DNA of 64,000 nucleotides. It comes from Syntrophus aciditrophicus SB (lineage in GTDB: Bacteria > Desulfobacterota > Syntrophia > Syntrophales > Syntrophaceae). Both the position numbers and the translations under genes were made by a program. Of the stretch, positions 28,802 to 39,110 are shown in pieces; positions within the stretch are counted from its first letter, which is position 1; each line of letters opens with the position of its first letter. The notes beneath the pieces were generated by a model. That model was not told where the DNA came from. It made no database searches and saw nothing but the letters and a program-made list of their open reading frames with translations. Where the stretch lies: NCBI RefSeq assembly GCF_000013405.1, contig NC_007759.1:2233001-2297000 (forward strand), given 5' to 3'.

Positions 28802-29710
28802 ATGGAAATCATTAAATCGGAAACCCACTTTAATTTTGTCGCCATGATGAAAATGGCGGTTACAATCTCGATTGTTTACATCCTGATCGGTATTGCCTCC
28901 ATCTTCTGGCATGGCGGCCTCAATTTTGGAATCGATTTTGCGGGAGGAACACTCATTCAGATCCGGTTCGACCAGGAAACATCGGTGGAAAAGCTCAGAC
29001 AGACACTCGAACCCATCGGCATGGAGAACAGCATTATCCAACAGTTCGGTCCAAATGAAATGGTGGTCAGAACCGCAGCCTCCAGTATGGATCTCAAAGG
29101 ATTGTCAGGACAGATTGAAAACGCCCTCCAGACAACCTATGGTCAGAAGGCCTTTGAAATTCGAAGGGTTGAATCCGTCGGCCCCAAAGTCGGAAGCGAC
29201 CTGACTCGAAAAGCGCTGCTGGCTATCATTTTTTCCTGGATCGGAATCCTCGTTTATGTGGGATTTCGTTTCGAGCTCCGCTATGCCTTTGGCGGGATCA
29301 TCGCTCTTGTTCACGATGTTCTGGTTACCGTGGGAACCCTGTCCCTTCTGAACAAGGAATTCGATCTGATCATCGTTGCCGCGCTGCTCACGATCATCGG
29401 TTACTCCATCAACGACACGATCGTCATTTTTGACCGTATCCGTGAAAATACCCGAAAAAACATGAAAATGCCGCTTATGGATGTCATCAATTTGAGCGTG
29501 AACCAGACCCTCAGTCGAACTCTTCTTACTTCTTTCACTGTCATCCTGGTTCTTCTGGCTCTTTTCTTTTTCGGCGGCCCCGTTATCCATGATTTCGCCT
29601 TTACCCTGCTGGTCGGTTGCATCGCGGGTGTTTACTCGACCGTTTTTATTGCCAGTCCCATTGTGCTGGCCTTTGAAAAAATCCGGCCTTCCCGGATAAA
29701 AAGGAATTAA
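28802..29710 (+). CDS. secF: SecF, protein translocase subunit
   Basis: The partner of SecD. The 302-residue protein starts with one helix, then FGIDFAGGTLIQIRF and VGPKVGSDLTRKALLAIIFSW. The helix bundle has ALVHDVLVTVGTLSLL and YSINDTIVIFDRIREN, followed by SRTLLTSFTVILVLLALFFFGG. GAGGAGATC precedes the ATG. It is a separate gene, not fused to secD. Confidence 0.97.
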   Translation: MEIIKSETHFNFVAMMKMAVTISIVYILIGIASIFWHGGLNFGIDFAGGTLIQIRFDQETSVEKLRQTLEPIGMENSIIQQFGPNEMVVRTAASSMDLKGLSGQIENALQTTYGQKAFEIRRVESVGPKVGSDLTRKALLAIIFSWIGILVYVGFRFELRYAFGGIIALVHDVLVTVGTLSLLNKEFDLIIVAALLTIIGYSINDTIVIFDRIRENTRKNMKMPLMDVINLSVNQTLSRTLLTSFTVILVLLALFFFGGPVIHDFAFTLLVGCIAGVYSTVFIASPIVLAFEKIRPSRIKRN

Positions 29711-29715
29711 CAAGT

Positions 29716-30228
29716 TTGCCCCCTCTCGGCATCGTCGGATTGACTTTTTTCATTATCGTCCTTTTTATTGGCGTATATGCAACAGTCTTCGCCCTGCCGG
29801 GAACGGTTCTGATCTTCCTTGATGTCCTGGTTTATGCCGGTTTTACCGGCTTTCACAACATAGGCGGAAGGATGCTTCTTTGTCTGCTGATACTCTCTCT
29901 TCTTGCCGAGGGACTGGAATTTCTTCTGGGGATTACAGGCGCCACCACTTTCCATGCCTCAAAAAAAAGTCTGACTGCCTCCGCTGTCGGCAGTGTCACC
30001 GGCGCGCTCCTTCTGACTCCCTGGCTGTATGGACTTGGAACCATGGCTGGAATTTTTCTTGGGGGATTGACGGGAATGCTGCTTACAGAACTTATCCGCC
30101 AGAAACATCTGAAACCAACCCTGAGAGACAGCAAAAGCGCCATTCTGGGAAGAATCGCGGGAAGTCTGACAAAAGGATGTCTGGCCTCGGCCATGGTCAT
30201 CATGACCCTGATGTCTATTTACTCATAG
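29716..30228 (+). CDS. DUF456 family membrane protein
   Basis: The 170-residue product has four or five hydrophobic segments and glycine-rich repeats typical of DUF456: LPGTVLIFLDVLVYAGF at the start, KKSLTASAVGSVTGALLLTPWLYGLG, and GIFLGGLTGMLLTELI. The function is unknown. The start is TTG at 29716, with AAGGA about ten bases before it, six bases after the secF stop, so it is probably co-translated with the secretion genes. Confidence 0.85.
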   Translation: MPPLGIVGLTFFIIVLFIGVYATVFALPGTVLIFLDVLVYAGFTGFHNIGGRMLLCLLILSLLAEGLEFLLGITGATTFHASKKSLTASAVGSVTGALLLTPWLYGLGTMAGIFLGGLTGMLLTELIRQKHLKPTLRDSKSAILGRIAGSLTKGCLASAMVIMTLMSIYS

Positions 30229-30292
30229 AATGTAACCGGCCCATTTACGGACTGTAATAACCGCCAAGTCAAACAACAAGAAGGATTGTTTT

Positions 30293-30904
30293 ATGACCAA
30301 AAGAAAATCAAAGCTTCAGGAATATATCGAGGCCATCGTCATCGCCCTGATTGTCGCGTTCTTCATCCGGACCTTTGTGATTCAGGCTTACAAGATACCA
30401 TCCGGATCGATGAAGCCGACCCTTCTGATAGGAGATCACATCCTCGTCAACAAATTCATCTACGGAATCAAAGTGCCGCACTTCCGCAACACTTTGATCT
30501 CCATCAAGGAACCGAAAAAAGGGGATATCGTGGTCTTTATCTATCCGGAGGACAGGACCAAGGATTTCATTAAACGGGTAATTGCCACCAGCGGCGATAC
30601 CGTGGAAATCCGCAATAAGAAGATTTACCTCAATGGCCGACTCTATGAGGAAAGTCACGGTGTTTATACCGACCAGTTTGTCATCCCCGGCTCTATTCAG
30701 CCCCGGGACAATTTCGGACCTGTCACCGTCCCTCCTTCATCCATCTTTGTCATGGGGGACAACAGAGACCAGAGCTATGACAGCCGTTTCTGGGGATTTG
30801 TCGATCTCAAGGACGTCCTGGGCAAAGCCTTCATCATTTACTGGTCATGGGATCGCGAAGATCACGGTGTGCGCTGGAACCGCTTTGGAAATATCCTCCA
30901 TTAA
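30293..30904 (+). CDS. lepB: signal peptidase I
   Basis: LepB cuts signal peptides at the outer face of the inner membrane. The 203-residue enzyme has one N-terminal helix (AIVIALIVAFFIRTFVI), the serine motif IPSGSMKPTLLIGDHILVNKF, the lysine motif in FIKRVIATSGDTVEI, and the C-terminal box VMGDNRDQSYDSRFWGFV. It ends the export cluster yajC-secD-secF-DUF456-lepB and converges with the Nramp-related gene. Confidence 0.96.
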   Translation: MTKRKSKLQEYIEAIVIALIVAFFIRTFVIQAYKIPSGSMKPTLLIGDHILVNKFIYGIKVPHFRNTLISIKEPKKGDIVVFIYPEDRTKDFIKRVIATSGDTVEIRNKKIYLNGRLYEESHGVYTDQFVIPGSIQPRDNFGPVTVPPSSIFVMGDNRDQSYDSRFWGFVDLKDVLGKAFIIYWSWDREDHGVRWNRFGNILH

Positions 30905-30945
30905 AAGTCAATCCCGCAAGAGCCCGCGAAAGCTTTCAGGCGGTT

Positions 30946-32226
30946 TTACAGGAGAGCGGCCGCAACCGTGGCCAGAGACAGCATGATCAGCACGGCGACA
31001 GTGGCCCATGAAATCAGATTCATGACGCGGCCGTTGGTATGTCTGCCCATGATTTTTTCATCATTAATGAGCAGCAGCATGATGATGAGGATGAAAGGAA
31101 GAAGAAGGCCGTTGATGACCTGAGAATAATACATGATGGGAATCAGCGGTACATTGGGCAGCAGAATAATCCCCGCCCCGATAATGATTATGATGGAATA
31201 GAGACCGTAAAACTGGGGGGCCTCAAGGAATTTCCTGTTGAGACTGGATTCCCAGCCAAAGGCTTCGCAGATGGTATAAGCCGTGGACAGGGGTAAAATA
31301 GAAGCAGCAAAAAGCGAGGCGTTCAAAAGTCCAAAAGCAAATAATCCCGAACAATATTTTCCCGCCATCGGTTCAAGTGCGAGGGCCGCATCACGGGCGG
31401 TTTCAATTCTTATCCCCCCCTGGAAAAGCGTAACAGCACAGAGCATCACAATAAAAAACGCAACAACATTTACCATGACGGATCCGATAACCACATCCAG
31501 GCGGGCGTAAGGATAGTCTTCAACCTTCAGACCTTTATCAACTACGGAAGATTGAAGATAAAACTGCATCCATGGCGCGATAGTGGTTCCCACGAGACCG
31601 ATCGCCATCGTCAGATAACCGGCGTCAAATCGCAGGCTGGGATTAAGGGTTGCCCTGCGCACTTCTTCCCAGTCCGGTTTACCCATAAATCCGGAAATAA
31701 TATAGGAAAGATAAAAAAGACAGGCGGTCAGAAATATTTTTTCCACGGACTTGTAATTGCCCTTAACAACAAGCCACCAGACAAACGCGGCGCCAATCGT
31801 TACGGAAAAATATTTGCTGAAGCCAAAGATCTCCATACTGGCCGCAATGCCCGCAAACTCGGCGATCGTGTTGCCCAGGTTGGTCAGCAAAAGAACAATC
31901 ATGAGGTAGAAGGTGACTCTGGCGCCGAACCGTTCCCGAATCAGATCGGACAGTCCTTTACCGGAAACAACCCCCATCCGGGCACCCATTTCCTGAATAA
32001 TGATCAGTGCGCCCGTAATGGGTATCAGGAGCCACAAAAGGGAAAGACCGTATTCCGCTCCAGCCAGTGAATAGGTTGTGATTCCGCCGGCGTCATTATC
32101 CACATTGGAGGTGATAATTCCAGGCCCGATAAAGGCCAAAAGGATTCCGAGAGACTTCCAGAATTTCCTATTGGACAATAAAAAAAATCTTTCCCGAATA
32201 GCTGACAGAAAACGTTTACCCGGCAT
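30946..32226 (-). CDS. Nramp-related divalent metal (probably Mg2+) transporter
   Basis: The 426-residue protein has about eleven membrane helices of the Nramp/SLC11 fold. The two unwound-helix motifs that bind manganese or iron in classical Nramps are changed. DPGN of helix 1 is replaced by DNDAGG (Asp43-Asn44-Asp45-Ala46), and the MPHN of helix 6 by IAPWMQF in VGTTIAPWMQFYLQSS. This is the pattern of the Nramp-related magnesium transporter branch, so Mg2+ is the likelier substrate; that is inference. The upstream gene, 27 bases away on the same strand, is an MgtE-like sensor, which supports the view. The ATG at 32226 has only a weak site (GGTGG). Confidence 0.85.
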   Translation of the reverse strand: MPGKRFLSAIRERFFLLSNRKFWKSLGILLAFIGPGIITSNVDNDAGGITTYSLAGAEYGLSLLWLLIPITGALIIIQEMGARMGVVSGKGLSDLIRERFGARVTFYLMIVLLLTNLGNTIAEFAGIAASMEIFGFSKYFSVTIGAAFVWWLVVKGNYKSVEKIFLTACLFYLSYIISGFMGKPDWEEVRRATLNPSLRFDAGYLTMAIGLVGTTIAPWMQFYLQSSVVDKGLKVEDYPYARLDVVIGSVMVNVVAFFIVMLCAVTLFQGGIRIETARDAALALEPMAGKYCSGLFAFGLLNASLFAASILPLSTAYTICEAFGWESSLNRKFLEAPQFYGLYSIIIIIGAGIILLPNVPLIPIMYYSQVINGLLLPFILIIMLLLINDEKIMGRHTNGRVMNLISWATVAVLIMLSLATVAAALL

Positions 32227-32253
32227 AGATGGCCACCATCGTCTTTCATAACC

Positions 32254-33516
32254 TTATCTCCCCAACCGAGGCGCAACCACTTCGAGCAGATTCTTGAACA
32301 TGATGACCCCTTTCATTTTCTTTTGATCATCCACCACCGGAATGGCCAGCATGCCATATTTGGCAAAATCACTGGCGATCTGATCTTTATCTTCATCAAG
32401 ATCGACCATGACAACCCTCCGGAACATCAGGTCTGAAAGAGAGGTTTCCGGAGCGGCAACCAGCAGTTCCCTCAGACTCAACATCCCGAGAAGATGTTCC
32501 TCTTCATCGGTGACATAAAGATAATACACAAAATCCAGGTCCTCAGCTTCTCTCCGGATCACCTGCAGGGCCTCCAGAGCCGTCGTCGAGGGCGGAAAAC
32601 TCAGATAAGCCGTCGTCATTAATCCACCGGCCGTTTCTTCCGGATGGGCCAGCAGTTCTTTGACATCCTCAGCAATATCCTGTTCCATCTCCTTGAGAAT
32701 GCCTTCCGCCTTATCCTTCGGCAGATCGCTCAACAGGTCAGCCGCCTCGTTTAGGGACATTTCTTCAATAATATCACTTGCCTGAGAATCTTCCATATTC
32801 TCGATCAGGCTGATTTGAATCTTGGGATCCGTCTCTTCCAGAGTCTCCGCTGCCGTCTCCACATCCAGCGACTGAAAAACAGCCGTTCGCTGACGAATAT
32901 CCAGTTCCTCGATAATATCCGCGATATCAGCGGGATGAAGCTGGGATAACCGACTTTCCGCAATTTTGAGACGCAGCAGATCAGGGGAAGAAACCGGCTG
33001 CACAAACCGCCAGGAAATAAACTGATCGGGAAGGTCGTATTCAAAAAGTCCCTTCAACATGAAATCCGTCGCCCTCTCCAGACCTACCCGCCTCATGAGG
33101 CCGCGGAATCCCACGTCCACATGAACCAGATAGAGTTTGCCGTGCGCCTTCAGAAACTGGAGATCGTTCACCCGCCTGACCTTGGCGCCGTTCGTATCGA
33201 CAATCTGCTTGTCCAGCAGGCTTTCTTTGAGCAATATTTCTTCCCTCTCCGGCGCCAATTCACGGACGTCGTCAAGCCCGCGGGAACCGACAACAAAGCA
33301 GCCATTCGTTTCGACCGGATTCTGCCATGGAAAGAACAAAACGGCCTTGCGGGGTCTGGATTTGAGCAGGATACCGGTTACAGAGGGATACGGTTCCCCA
33401 AGACGAACCATCAAGTCAAGAATTCGGCCCAACGATCGTCCTTCTGAATCAAGAATTCTTTTCCCCAGGATCTGGCTTAAAAACAAAAAAACCTGATCTT
33501 CAGAATTAACAGCCAT
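32254..33516 (-). CDS. soluble PRC-barrel / MgtE-N / CBS protein, likely Mg2+ sensor of the Nramp-related transporter
   Basis: The 420-residue protein has no membrane helix. Its N-terminal third contains two PRC-barrel-like units (ILGKRILDSEGRSLGRILDL; SLLDKQIVDTNGAKVRRVNDL). The middle is the MgtE N superhelix with repeated units such as LHPADIADIIEEL and MSLNEAADLLSDLPKDKA, ending in PEETAGGLMTT. The C-terminal part is a CBS pair. In MgtE channels the same N-CBS module binds Mg2+ and gates the pore; here the pore domain is missing and the next gene is an Nramp-related transporter. The ATG at 33516 has GAGG nine bases upstream. A longer frame to 33552 is unlikely. Confidence 0.88.
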   Translation of the reverse strand: MAVNSEDQVFLFLSQILGKRILDSEGRSLGRILDLMVRLGEPYPSVTGILLKSRPRKAVLFFPWQNPVETNGCFVVGSRGLDDVRELAPEREEILLKESLLDKQIVDTNGAKVRRVNDLQFLKAHGKLYLVHVDVGFRGLMRRVGLERATDFMLKGLFEYDLPDQFISWRFVQPVSSPDLLRLKIAESRLSQLHPADIADIIEELDIRQRTAVFQSLDVETAAETLEETDPKIQISLIENMEDSQASDIIEEMSLNEAADLLSDLPKDKAEGILKEMEQDIAEDVKELLAHPEETAGGLMTTAYLSFPPSTTALEALQVIRREAEDLDFVYYLYVTDEEEHLLGMLSLRELLVAAPETSLSDLMFRRVVMVDLDEDKDQIASDFAKYGMLAIPVVDDQKKMKGVIMFKNLLEVVAPRLGR

Positions 33517-33676
33517 GTGATTTTCCTCTAAGTGCTGGGCGTATAGCATCATTGAAGATTAAAAAAAAGAATTTTCCCTCCGAATATCCCCTCTCTGAGT
33601 GTTATATCCAGGCAAGGGGTCCCTGACTTGCCGGGATGACATTGCAGCTTGACAGAATAAAAATATTCTACTAAAA

Positions 33677-33781
33677 ACTCCCGTGAAAATGGGGATGGAG
33701 CATGGAGCAGGGAAAACGCCTGGACATTGTGGAACTCGGATGAATCGGATCAGCCTTCTCACGCAATGGGAAGGCTTTTTT
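33677..33781 (+). terminator. attenuator-like terminator in the pyrR leader
   Basis: AGCCTTC (33752-33758) pairs with GAAGGCT (33770-33776), followed by a run of T to 33781, a simple intrinsic terminator. It sits about 85 bases before pyrR with no gene in front of it on that strand, the position of a PyrR-controlled attenuator. Upstream, ACTCCCGTGAAAAT (33677-33690) flanked by CTCC/GGAG resembles the PyrR-binding loop only partly (UCCNGNGA kept, following GG lost). A further hairpin, GGCAAG/CTTGCC, lies at 33611-33632. The terminator is clear; PyrR control is inference. Confidence 0.6.
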
Positions 33782-33855
33782 GTTGAACAGCCTGAGCTTC
33801 ATATGAGCGACCGAAATTTCGTGCACCTTTCTCACCTGAAACACTGAGTACATAA

Positions 33856-34410
<555 letters not shown>

Positions 34411-34463
34411 AATGCATCACTTGCATGCATCTGCCGCCAGGTCTCTGTTCCAGGGGTTTTGCA

Positions 34464-35387
34464 ATGAAATGGGAACGTAAGGACATTCTGGGCATGAAAG
34501 ATCTTTCCGTAGAGGAAATTCACATGATCCTCGACACGGCGGAGTCGTTTCTCGAAGTATCCGCGCGGGATATCAAAAAAGTGCCAACGCTCCGGGGAAA
34601 GACGATCATCAATTTCTTTGTTGAAGCCAGTACGCGGACCCGAACCTCCTTCGAAATTGCCGGCAAGCGGCTGAGCGCCGACACCATCAATATCTCCGCA
34701 TCAGCAAGCAGCCTGGTCAAGGGGGAAACCCTGGCGGACACGGCGAGAAATCTGGAAGCCATGAATCCCGACGTCATCGTGATCCGTCACAGTTGCGCCG
34801 GAGCGCCTCATATGCTGGCCGGACTTGTCCGGCAGTCCATCATCAACGCCGGCGACGGCGCTCATGAGCATCCGAGCCAGGCTTTGCTGGACATGATGAC
34901 AATCCGAAACCGCAAGGGGGGGCTTTCCGGATTGAACGTGACCATCGTGGGCGATATCGCCCACAGCCGCGTCGCCCGTTCCAACATTTACGGGTTGAAC
35001 AAGATGGGAGTCTGCGTCACCGTGGCCGGCCCCGCCACGATGATTCCCCGGGATATCCAGCAGCTTGGCGTCAAGGTCTGCTTCAGTCTGGAAGAGGCCA
35101 TTCTTGATGCGGATGTCATCATGATGCTCAGGATTCAGACGGAGCGCGAACAGCAGAACATCTTCCCTTCCCTTCGGGAATATTCCACTTTTTATTGCCT
35201 GAACAGGGAGAATATCAAAAAAGCGAAAAAGGATGTCCTGGTGATGCATCCCGGTCCGGTCAACCGCGGCGTGGAAATTTCTCCGGAGATCGCCGACGGC
35301 GTTCATTCCGTCATTCTGGAACAAGTCACCAACGGGGTCGCGGTCCGGATGGCCCTTCTTTATCTGCTGACAGGAGCCTCTTCATGA
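34464..35387 (+). CDS. pyrB: aspartate carbamoyltransferase catalytic subunit
   Basis: PyrB joins carbamoyl phosphate and aspartate in UMP synthesis. The 307-residue enzyme has the carbamoyl phosphate motif [17 protein letters not shown], the loop [38 protein letters not shown] and [11 protein letters not shown]. The ATG at 34464, with AGGGG upstream, is preferred over a frame extension to 34425. There is no pyrI regulatory subunit next to it, as usual for pyrR-pyrB-pyrC operons. Its stop overlaps the pyrC start (ATGA). Confidence 0.96.
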   Translation: MKWERKDILGMKDLSVEEIHMILDTAESFLEVSARDIKKVPTLRGKTIINFFVEASTRTRTSFEIAGKRLSADTINISASASSLVKGETLADTARNLEAMNPDVIVIRHSCAGAPHMLAGLVRQSIINAGDGAHEHPSQALLDMMTIRNRKGGLSGLNVTIVGDIAHSRVARSNIYGLNKMGVCVTVAGPATMIPRDIQQLGVKVCFSLEEAILDADVIMMLRIQTEREQQNIFPSLREYSTFYCLNRENIKKAKKDVLVMHPGPVNRGVEISPEIADGVHSVILEQVTNGVAVRMALLYLLTGASS

Positions 35388-36664
35388 AAATACTGCTGAA
35401 GGGGGGACGCGTAATCGACCCCGCGCAAAATCTCGACGGGCAGATGGATCTCCTGCTGGAAAACGGGAAGATTGCCGCCATAGCCGAAGCTGTGGGAAGC
35501 GTCCCGGAAGACACCCGGCTTCTCGATCTCAAAGGCATGATTCTCCTGCCCGGCCTGGTGGACATGCACACTCATCTCCGGGAACCCGGTTACGAATACA
35601 AGGAAACCATCCGCTCGGGAAGCGAAGCGGCCGCGGTCGGGGGGTTCACCTCCATCGCCTGCATGCCGAATACCCTTCCGGTTAATGATAACCGGACTGT
35701 CACCGAGTATATTCTGAAACGGGCGAAAGAATGCGACACTGTCCATGTCTATCCCGTAGCAGCCGTCTCCCGCAATTCCGAGGGAAAGATACTCGCGGAA
35801 TTCGGCGACCTGAAAGAGGCCGGAGCGATTGCCTTTTCCGATGACGGAAAACCCGTCATGAACAGCATTCTGATGAGACGTGCCTTGGAGTATGCCTCAT
35901 CACTGGATCGAATTATCATTTCACACTGCGAGGATCTGAATCTTTCAGCCGGCGGTCTCATGAACGAAGGAAAAATTTCCACGGAACTGGGACTCCCCGG
36001 CATCCCCACCCTTGCGGAGGATGTGATGGTCGCAAGGGATCTGCTTCTCGCCGAGTTTTCCGGCGCGGCGCTGCATATCGCCCATGTGAGTTCCGCTGGA
36101 GCCGTTCGGATGATCCGGGATGCAAAAAAACGGGGAGTTCGGGTTACGGCGGAAACAACACCTCATTATTTCACTTTGACGGACGAGGCCGTGACGAACT
36201 TTAACACCAACACCAAGGTCAGTCCCCCCTTAAGGAGCCGCGAGGATCTCCAGGCCGTTCGGGAAGGACTCCGGGACGGCACTCTCGATGCCATTGTCAC
36301 GGATCATGCGCCTCATGCCCTTACAGATAAAGAGGTGGAATTTGAATATGCCGCCAATGGCATCTCCGGTCTCGAAACGGCACTGGCCTTGAGTCTGACG
36401 CTGGTCGATGACGGGCTGTTGACTCTTTCTGAACTGGTCCGGAAGATGAGTGTCAATCCCGCGAAAATCCTCAATATCCCGAAGGGAACCCTCCGCCCGG
36501 GCGCCGATGCGGACATCACCGTCCTGAATCCCGGAAAAACATGGGTCGTCGATCCTTCAAACTGGCGGTCACAGGGAAAGAATACACCCTTTTTCGGCTG
36601 GACATTGAAGGGAAAAGTCATTATGACCCTGGTGCAGGGAAGAATTGTGTATCAGGAGGATTAG
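35384..36664 (+). CDS. pyrC: dihydroorotase
   Basis: PyrC closes carbamoyl aspartate to dihydroorotate. The 426-residue type I enzyme starts [19 protein letters not shown] and has the zinc motif [20 protein letters not shown], then [28 protein letters not shown] and VTDHAPHA with the catalytic Asp. Because all these residues are present, it is an active dihydroorotase and not the inactive PyrC-like partner seen with some PyrB enzymes. The ATG at 35384 overlaps the pyrB stop. Confidence 0.96.
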   Translation: MKILLKGGRVIDPAQNLDGQMDLLLENGKIAAIAEAVGSVPEDTRLLDLKGMILLPGLVDMHTHLREPGYEYKETIRSGSEAAAVGGFTSIACMPNTLPVNDNRTVTEYILKRAKECDTVHVYPVAAVSRNSEGKILAEFGDLKEAGAIAFSDDGKPVMNSILMRRALEYASSLDRIIISHCEDLNLSAGGLMNEGKISTELGLPGIPTLAEDVMVARDLLLAEFSGAALHIAHVSSAGAVRMIRDAKKRGVRVTAETTPHYFTLTDEAVTNFNTNTKVSPPLRSREDLQAVREGLRDGTLDAIVTDHAPHALTDKEVEFEYAANGISGLETALALSLTLVDDGLLTLSELVRKMSVNPAKILNIPKGTLRPGADADITVLNPGKTWVVDPSNWRSQGKNTPFFGWTLKGKVIMTLVQGRIVYQED

Positions 36665-36851
36665 GAACCTCTCGACGGGAAAGTCTGGGGTTATCCTGCC
36701 TGTCAGCCTGTGACATCCCGGAAATCTCTTATGGACTGAATTCCAGAAATTCCGTATATCTCCAACCCGATAAAATCGGCGAAACATTCCTTGAAAGCGA
36801 CCCCTCAAAGAGGCTTCGTTTGATCATCACAGCCTGTTTATTTTCATCAAA

Positions 36852-38231
36852 ATGCACACTCATATGACAACCGACACCCTGAATGAATTCCATACGAAAA
36901 CGCTGAAACTTTTGAAAAAACTCATCGGCGAAAACCGGGAATTCGATATTATCGATCTTTTTTCTCAAATGCATCCTGCCGATATCGCCTACCTTATCGA
37001 TATACTTCAGGATGAAGAAAAAGTTCGGCTCTTTTCCCTTCTGGATATCGAAAAAGCTTCCGACGTTATTCTGGAAATCAGTGATGCCTCCAAAGATCGG
37101 ATCATCGAGGAACTTTCATCCGAGAAGCTGACAAAAATCATTGACGAGATGGATTCCGACGACGCCGCGGACTTCATCGCCGAGTTGCCCGAAGAGCAGG
37201 CGGAAACGGTTCTGGCGGGCATAGAACCGGAGGACGTTGAAGACGTCAAAAAACTGCTTCAATATCCAGAAGATACCGCAGGCGGCATCATGCAGTCCGA
37301 ACTGGTCTCCGTCCCGGATACCGCCCTTATCCGGGATGCCGTCTCAGCCGTGATCCAGGCCGCGGAAGAAACGGAGGACATCTACAGCATCTTTGTCGTG
37401 GATGCCGAAGGTCATCTTGTCGGAACGGTTCCCCTTCAGCAACTCATTACTGCAAGGAGAAACAGCCCGGTCATCTCTTCCATAGAACGGGACATCCCCC
37501 GGGTCACGGTAGACGTCGATCAGGAACAGGTCGTCCAGATCTTCAAGAAATACGACCTGGTAACCCTTCCGGTTGTGGATGAGGATGAACGTCTTGTCGG
37601 CAGGATTACCGTGGATGATGTCGTCGATGTCATGGAGGAAGAGACATCGGAAGACATATACCGTATCGCCGGCGTGGGCGAGGACGACAGTCCGCTGAGC
37701 GGCCCGGTTCAATCTGTCCGGAAAAGGCTTCCCTGGCTGTACTTCAACCTCCTGACCGCGCTTTGTTCCGCTCTGGTCATCGGTTTTTTTGAAGACACCA
37801 TCAAACTGGTGGTCGCCCTGGCCGTTTTCATGCCGGTAGTGGCCGGTCTCGGAGGAAACGCCGGCGGGCAAACCCTGGTGTTGATCGTCCGCGGACTGGC
37901 CCTGGGAGAGTTAACCCTTGAAAACGCCCGAAAAACCCTGTTCAAGGAACTTCTGGTGGGTGTCGCCAACGGTCTCGCGGTCGGGGTCGTGGTTGGAATC
38001 GTCTGTTATCTTTGGAAAGGGAATTTTCTGCTTGGAGGGATTCTCTTTATGGCCATGACCATCAACATTCTTGTCGGGACCCTGGCCGGAACTCTCATTC
38101 CCCTGACCCTGAAATGGCTGAAACTCGATCCTGCCCTGGGTTCCAACGTATTTGTCACGGCTCTGACTGATGTATGCGGCTTTCTCTCATTCCTGGGGCT
38201 GGCCACGCTTTTTTTGAAACTACTGACATGA
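36852..38231 (+). CDS. mgtE: MgtE magnesium transporter
   Basis: A complete MgtE of 459 residues, a Mg2+-gated Mg2+ channel. The cytoplasmic N domain has MHPADIAYLIDIL, DDAADFIAELPEEQAETVLAG and PEDTAGGIMQSE. A CBS pair follows (IYSIFVVDAEGHLVG; LVTLPVVDEDERLVGRITVDDVVDV), and then the pore domain of five helices with VAGLGGNAGGQTLVLIVRGLALGE. Start codons at 36852 and 36864 are both possible; neither has a good ribosome binding site. The stop overlaps the recO ATG. A split MgtE-like module lies 3 kb upstream. Confidence 0.95.
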   Translation: MHTHMTTDTLNEFHTKTLKLLKKLIGENREFDIIDLFSQMHPADIAYLIDILQDEEKVRLFSLLDIEKASDVILEISDASKDRIIEELSSEKLTKIIDEMDSDDAADFIAELPEEQAETVLAGIEPEDVEDVKKLLQYPEDTAGGIMQSELVSVPDTALIRDAVSAVIQAAEETEDIYSIFVVDAEGHLVGTVPLQQLITARRNSPVISSIERDIPRVTVDVDQEQVVQIFKKYDLVTLPVVDEDERLVGRITVDDVVDVMEEETSEDIYRIAGVGEDDSPLSGPVQSVRKRLPWLYFNLLTALCSALVIGFFEDTIKLVVALAVFMPVVAGLGGNAGGQTLVLIVRGLALGELTLENARKTLFKELLVGVANGLAVGVVVGIVCYLWKGNFLLGGILFMAMTINILVGTLAGTLIPLTLKWLKLDPALGSNVFVTALTDVCGFLSFLGLATLFLKLLT

Positions 38232-39007
38232 ATACCCGGGCGACGCATAAAACGGAAGGGTTTGTCCTGAAAACGCTGAGCTACAGCGATTCGGACCTTA
38301 TCGTGACCTTCTATACGCGGAATTTCGGAAAACTGACAGCAATCGCCAGAGGAGCCAGAAAAAGCAGAAAGCGGTTCGTCAATGTCCTGGAACCCTTCTG
38401 CTGTTCTTCCCTGCTTTTTTCCCGAAAGCAGAGGGACCAGCTGGCATGGCTTGAAAGCTGCCAGGTGATCAACGAATTTCCTGAAATCAGGAAGTCACTG
38501 GACAGAACGCTTCTTGCCTCATATCTCATCGACCTGGTTGATCATTTCTCTATCGAAGAAAAACCGGGCAGGGAACTGTTCGAACTTCTGCGCTCCTTTC
38601 TTCTTCTCATTGAAGAAGGCGACACATCGGAACGGCTTCTGCGATTCTTTGAAATCCGCCACCTGAAACTGACGGGTTACGCGCCGGCTCTCGACTGCTG
38701 CATGATCTGCAAGGCCCCTCTGAATCCGCAGCAGAGGTACGTCTTCAATATCGCTCAGGGAGGGCTGCATTGCAGGTCCTGTTATACGACTCCAGCCGCT
38801 CCGGATGTCCTGCCGATCTCCGTCGGCACCATTAAAACCCTGCTGCTGGGCAGAGAGATTGAAACAGAAAAAATGAAACGAATTCTTTTTTCAGGGCAAA
38901 CGGCGCGGGAAAGCAAATCCCTTCTTTCTCTTTTTATCGGTCATATCCTGGGAAAAGAACTGAAATCGCTGAAAGTCCTCGACGAGATCCAGAGGATGGG
39001 ATTGTAA
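38228..39007 (+). CDS. recO: RecO, recombination mediator
   Basis: RecO loads RecA with RecR at gaps in SSB-coated DNA. The 259-residue protein has an N-terminal OB fold (KTEGFVLKTLSYSDSDLIVTFYTRNFGKLTAIARGARKSR in outline) and a helical C-terminal part with a four-Cys zinc site: CCMICKAPLN and GGLHCRSC. The ATG overlaps the mgtE stop by four bases. A TTGACA promoter for glyQ follows its stop. Confidence 0.93.
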   Translation: MNTRATHKTEGFVLKTLSYSDSDLIVTFYTRNFGKLTAIARGARKSRKRFVNVLEPFCCSSLLFSRKQRDQLAWLESCQVINEFPEIRKSLDRTLLASYLIDLVDHFSIEEKPGRELFELLRSFLLLIEEGDTSERLLRFFEIRHLKLTGYAPALDCCMICKAPLNPQQRYVFNIAQGGLHCRSCYTTPAAPDVLPISVGTIKTLLLGREIETEKMKRILFSGQTARESKSLLSLFIGHILGKELKSLKVLDEIQRMGL

Positions 39008-39022
39008 AGGGTCTTTTTCATA

Positions 39023-39051
39023 TTGACACGCCCCTCTCATCATGATAGGTA
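39023..39051 (+). promoter_or_regulatory. possible sigma-70 promoter for glyQ-glyS
   Basis: A perfect TTGACA at 39023-39028 with a 17-base spacer to TAGGTA (39046-39051), 60 bases before glyQ. The -10 is imperfect. Confidence 0.4.
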
Positions 39052-39110
39052 AGCTGCCGGAAACGCTGAATAAATCATGTAAATGACAAGAAAAGCACAG
39101 GAGGTTTAAG

